DNA of 64,000 nt from contig NZ_FUWO01000006.1 of assembly GCF_900167405.1 (NCBI RefSeq), positions 53,298-117,297 on the forward strand. The letters run 5' to 3'. This document shows, in pieces, positions 62,986 to 64,000 of this stretch. Below the pieces are notes generated by a model that was not told the DNA's origin, made no database searches, and saw only the letters and a program-made list of their open reading frames with translations. Every line of letters begins with the position of its first letter. The first letter of the stretch is position 1. A program made the position numbers and the translations under genes. Origin of the DNA: Globicatella sulfidifaciens DSM 15739 (GTDB lineage Bacteria > Bacillota > Bacilli > Lactobacillales > Aerococcaceae).

Positions 62986-63321
62986 TTATCGTTGATCAAT
63001 TTCCATTTTGTTTTCAGTGGTAGTAAAAATACTAATCACAATGGATAAAATAATGGCAGTGAACAGACCTTCAATCTGAACATCACTAACGAAATTATCC
63101 GCTAATAAAACCATTGCACCGTTTACAACTAAGTTAAACAGTCCTAAACTAATAATTGTCAATAAACATCCGACTGTCTTAAGAATTTTTCCAACAATCC
63201 CATTGGTAATACCAAGAATAATAGCAAATATTAAAGCTCCCATAAAACTGTTAACAGTTACTCCAGGAAGAATATAACTCATCACGATGGTTACGACGGT
63301 GGTAATTAATAAATTTTTCAT
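62986..63321 (-). CDS. Phage_holin_4_2/YvlD-type membrane protein
   Basis: The protein is 111 residues with four membrane helices and little else. The pattern SYILPGVTVNSFMGALIFAI followed by NGIVGKILK is the hallmark of the PF04020 family (YvlD). Despite the family name, members are chromosomal envelope proteins, not lysis holins. The start lies behind AGGAGGAG on the minus strand. Confidence 0.88.
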   Translation of the reverse strand: MKNLLITTVVTIVMSYILPGVTVNSFMGALIFAIILGITNGIVGKILKTVGCLLTIISLGLFNLVVNGAMVLLADNFVSDVQIEGLFTAIILSIVISIFTTTENKMEIDQR

Positions 63322-63657
63322 AAATTCTCCTCCTTAGGTATAACATCATTATACCATGTTTTTATAAAATACTCTAATTAGTCACCAGGCATGATAGTGT
63401 CAAATTATTGTTGGTTTTCCTCTACCATACTTTTTCATGTTTCTCTGAACCCAGTTTCATGGATTCCATATTTTAACCGATATCCTTGATAGCCAGCCTC
63501 TAGCGGCATGGGAGAATCTGGAAGTCTTTAGGGAGAGGCATCTTCTTTAGCCAATCCAGTCTCGCTAGACGCTAGTACCACGCCGCTGCTCGCTATCAAG
63601 CATTCACTTCATCGCCTTTAGCTATCATTATGAATACTGGCTTTAATCTACTAGATT
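63322..63657. other. Gene-free region next to the ISLre2 remnant
   Basis: No supported frame is seen. The part from about 63450 is richer in GC and probably belongs to the non-coding end of the ISLre2-type element. Confidence 0.4.
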
Positions 63658-64000
63658 TCAATAACCAGCGATTGTCCCAAAAGCCTGGCGAGTCCGTGTG
63701 TTATTGGAATAGTGTAAGATAGCGACTTTACCGCTCCAATCATACTGACGGGCGTATTTCCGTCCCACACGGCCATCTAATTTCTCTACTCTTCTTTCTC
63801 TTTCTTTTGCTTTGGTTTGATTGATTACCCAAGTTTTTAAATCGCCACCATTTAAGTCATAAGCACGTGCTTTAGCGATGTTTTCTGCTCCTGTTGTACT
63901 CCATCCTAGCGGTCGCGAACTTAAACGATCACTTAACCAATGGCTGACGTGACCTTCGGCACTACAACCGATATATTGAGGGTCCCTTTGTCTTTGGATA
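63658..64000 (-). CDS. ISLre2-family transposase, C-terminal part (runs off the window)
   Basis: On the minus strand an open frame enters from the window edge and ends at TGA 63658-63660. It reads YIGCSAEGHVSHWLSDRLSS, RPLGWSTTGAENIAKARAYD and VINQTKAKERERRVEKLDGR, typical of the C-terminal region of ISLre2 (UPF0236) transposases. The 5' part lies outside the window, so completeness cannot be judged. Confidence 0.8.
   Translation of the reverse strand, partial: IQRQRDPQYIGCSAEGHVSHWLSDRLSSRPLGWSTTGAENIAKARAYDLNGGDLKTWVINQTKAKERERRVEKLDGRVGRKYARQYDWSGKVAILHYSNNTRTRQAFGTIAGY

Overview
This window comes from a low-GC Gram-positive bacterium of the order Lactobacillales. The supports are a tet(M)-bearing Tn916 relative, an IS1216-like element, a glucose-type PTS fusion, a glmS ribozyme and strong Shine-Dalgarno sites. 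Aerococcaceae or Carnobacteriaceae is my best guess, but nothing here fixes the genus. The window opens inside guaA (GMP synthase). Almost everything after it is accessory DNA stacked behind the guaA 3' end, which is a known integration site for small integrative elements in streptococci and relatives.

Layout. 1-1116: guaA and its 3' attachment core. 1.3-10 kb: remains of an integrative mobilizable element (glycine-zipper protein, XRE repressor, excisionase-like protein, tyrosine integrase, MobC-like proteins, VapE-type ATPase, wrecked relaxase), then a MarR/UvrA-like resistance pair. 10.2-17.5 kb: a truncated epimerase, a putative defence block (small regulator, 222-aa unknown, DUF6508 gene with an in-frame stop, a GmrSD-type DUF262/DUF1524 enzyme split by one base in an A6 run, a 417-aa unknown) and a large serine recombinase remnant. 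17.7-22.2 kb: a GntR-controlled ABC transporter, a small membrane protein, a regulator and methyltransferase fragments, ending at a second guaA-tail copy. Three rumA/rlmD-tail sequences (about 16.5, 19.7 and 20.6 kb) record a second kind of integration site.

22.2-29.2 kb: a repeated structured element, an integrase remnant, an S66 peptidase, a methyltransferase, an ABC/two-component operon of the LnrJK/YvfTU kind, and a glmS ribozyme with a glmS fragment that is cut off exactly at a third guaA-tail copy. 29.3-33 kb: an RsgA-like GTPase behind a leader peptide and attenuator, an IS256-family element and a MerR regulator. 33.3-49.4 kb: a Tn916-type transposon with tet(M). Its VirB4-type ATPase gene (orf16) is frameshifted, and a deletion has removed the orf9-to-xis regulatory block and the xis start, so it is probably immobile although its integrase is intact.

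49.4-64 kb: an unknown gene, IS3 debris, a PTS EIICBA gene with an EEP-family hydrolase, IS1380 debris with an IS1216-like element, a secreted protein carrying an internal duplication plus its membrane partner, and a fourth guaA-tail copy. A plasmid-derived MOBV-type oriT and a CadD-like transporter follow, then a 63-bp tandem repeat, PhnA, an FAD oxidoreductase, a small membrane protein and an ISLre2-family fragment.

The most unusual signal is a roughly 300-bp sequence with conserved complementary stems. It occurs once near full length and three times in part. In three of the four places it starts right after a copy of the guaA tail. Its layout recalls HEARO/omega-type RNAs, but I could not test that here and no IscB-like gene is present.
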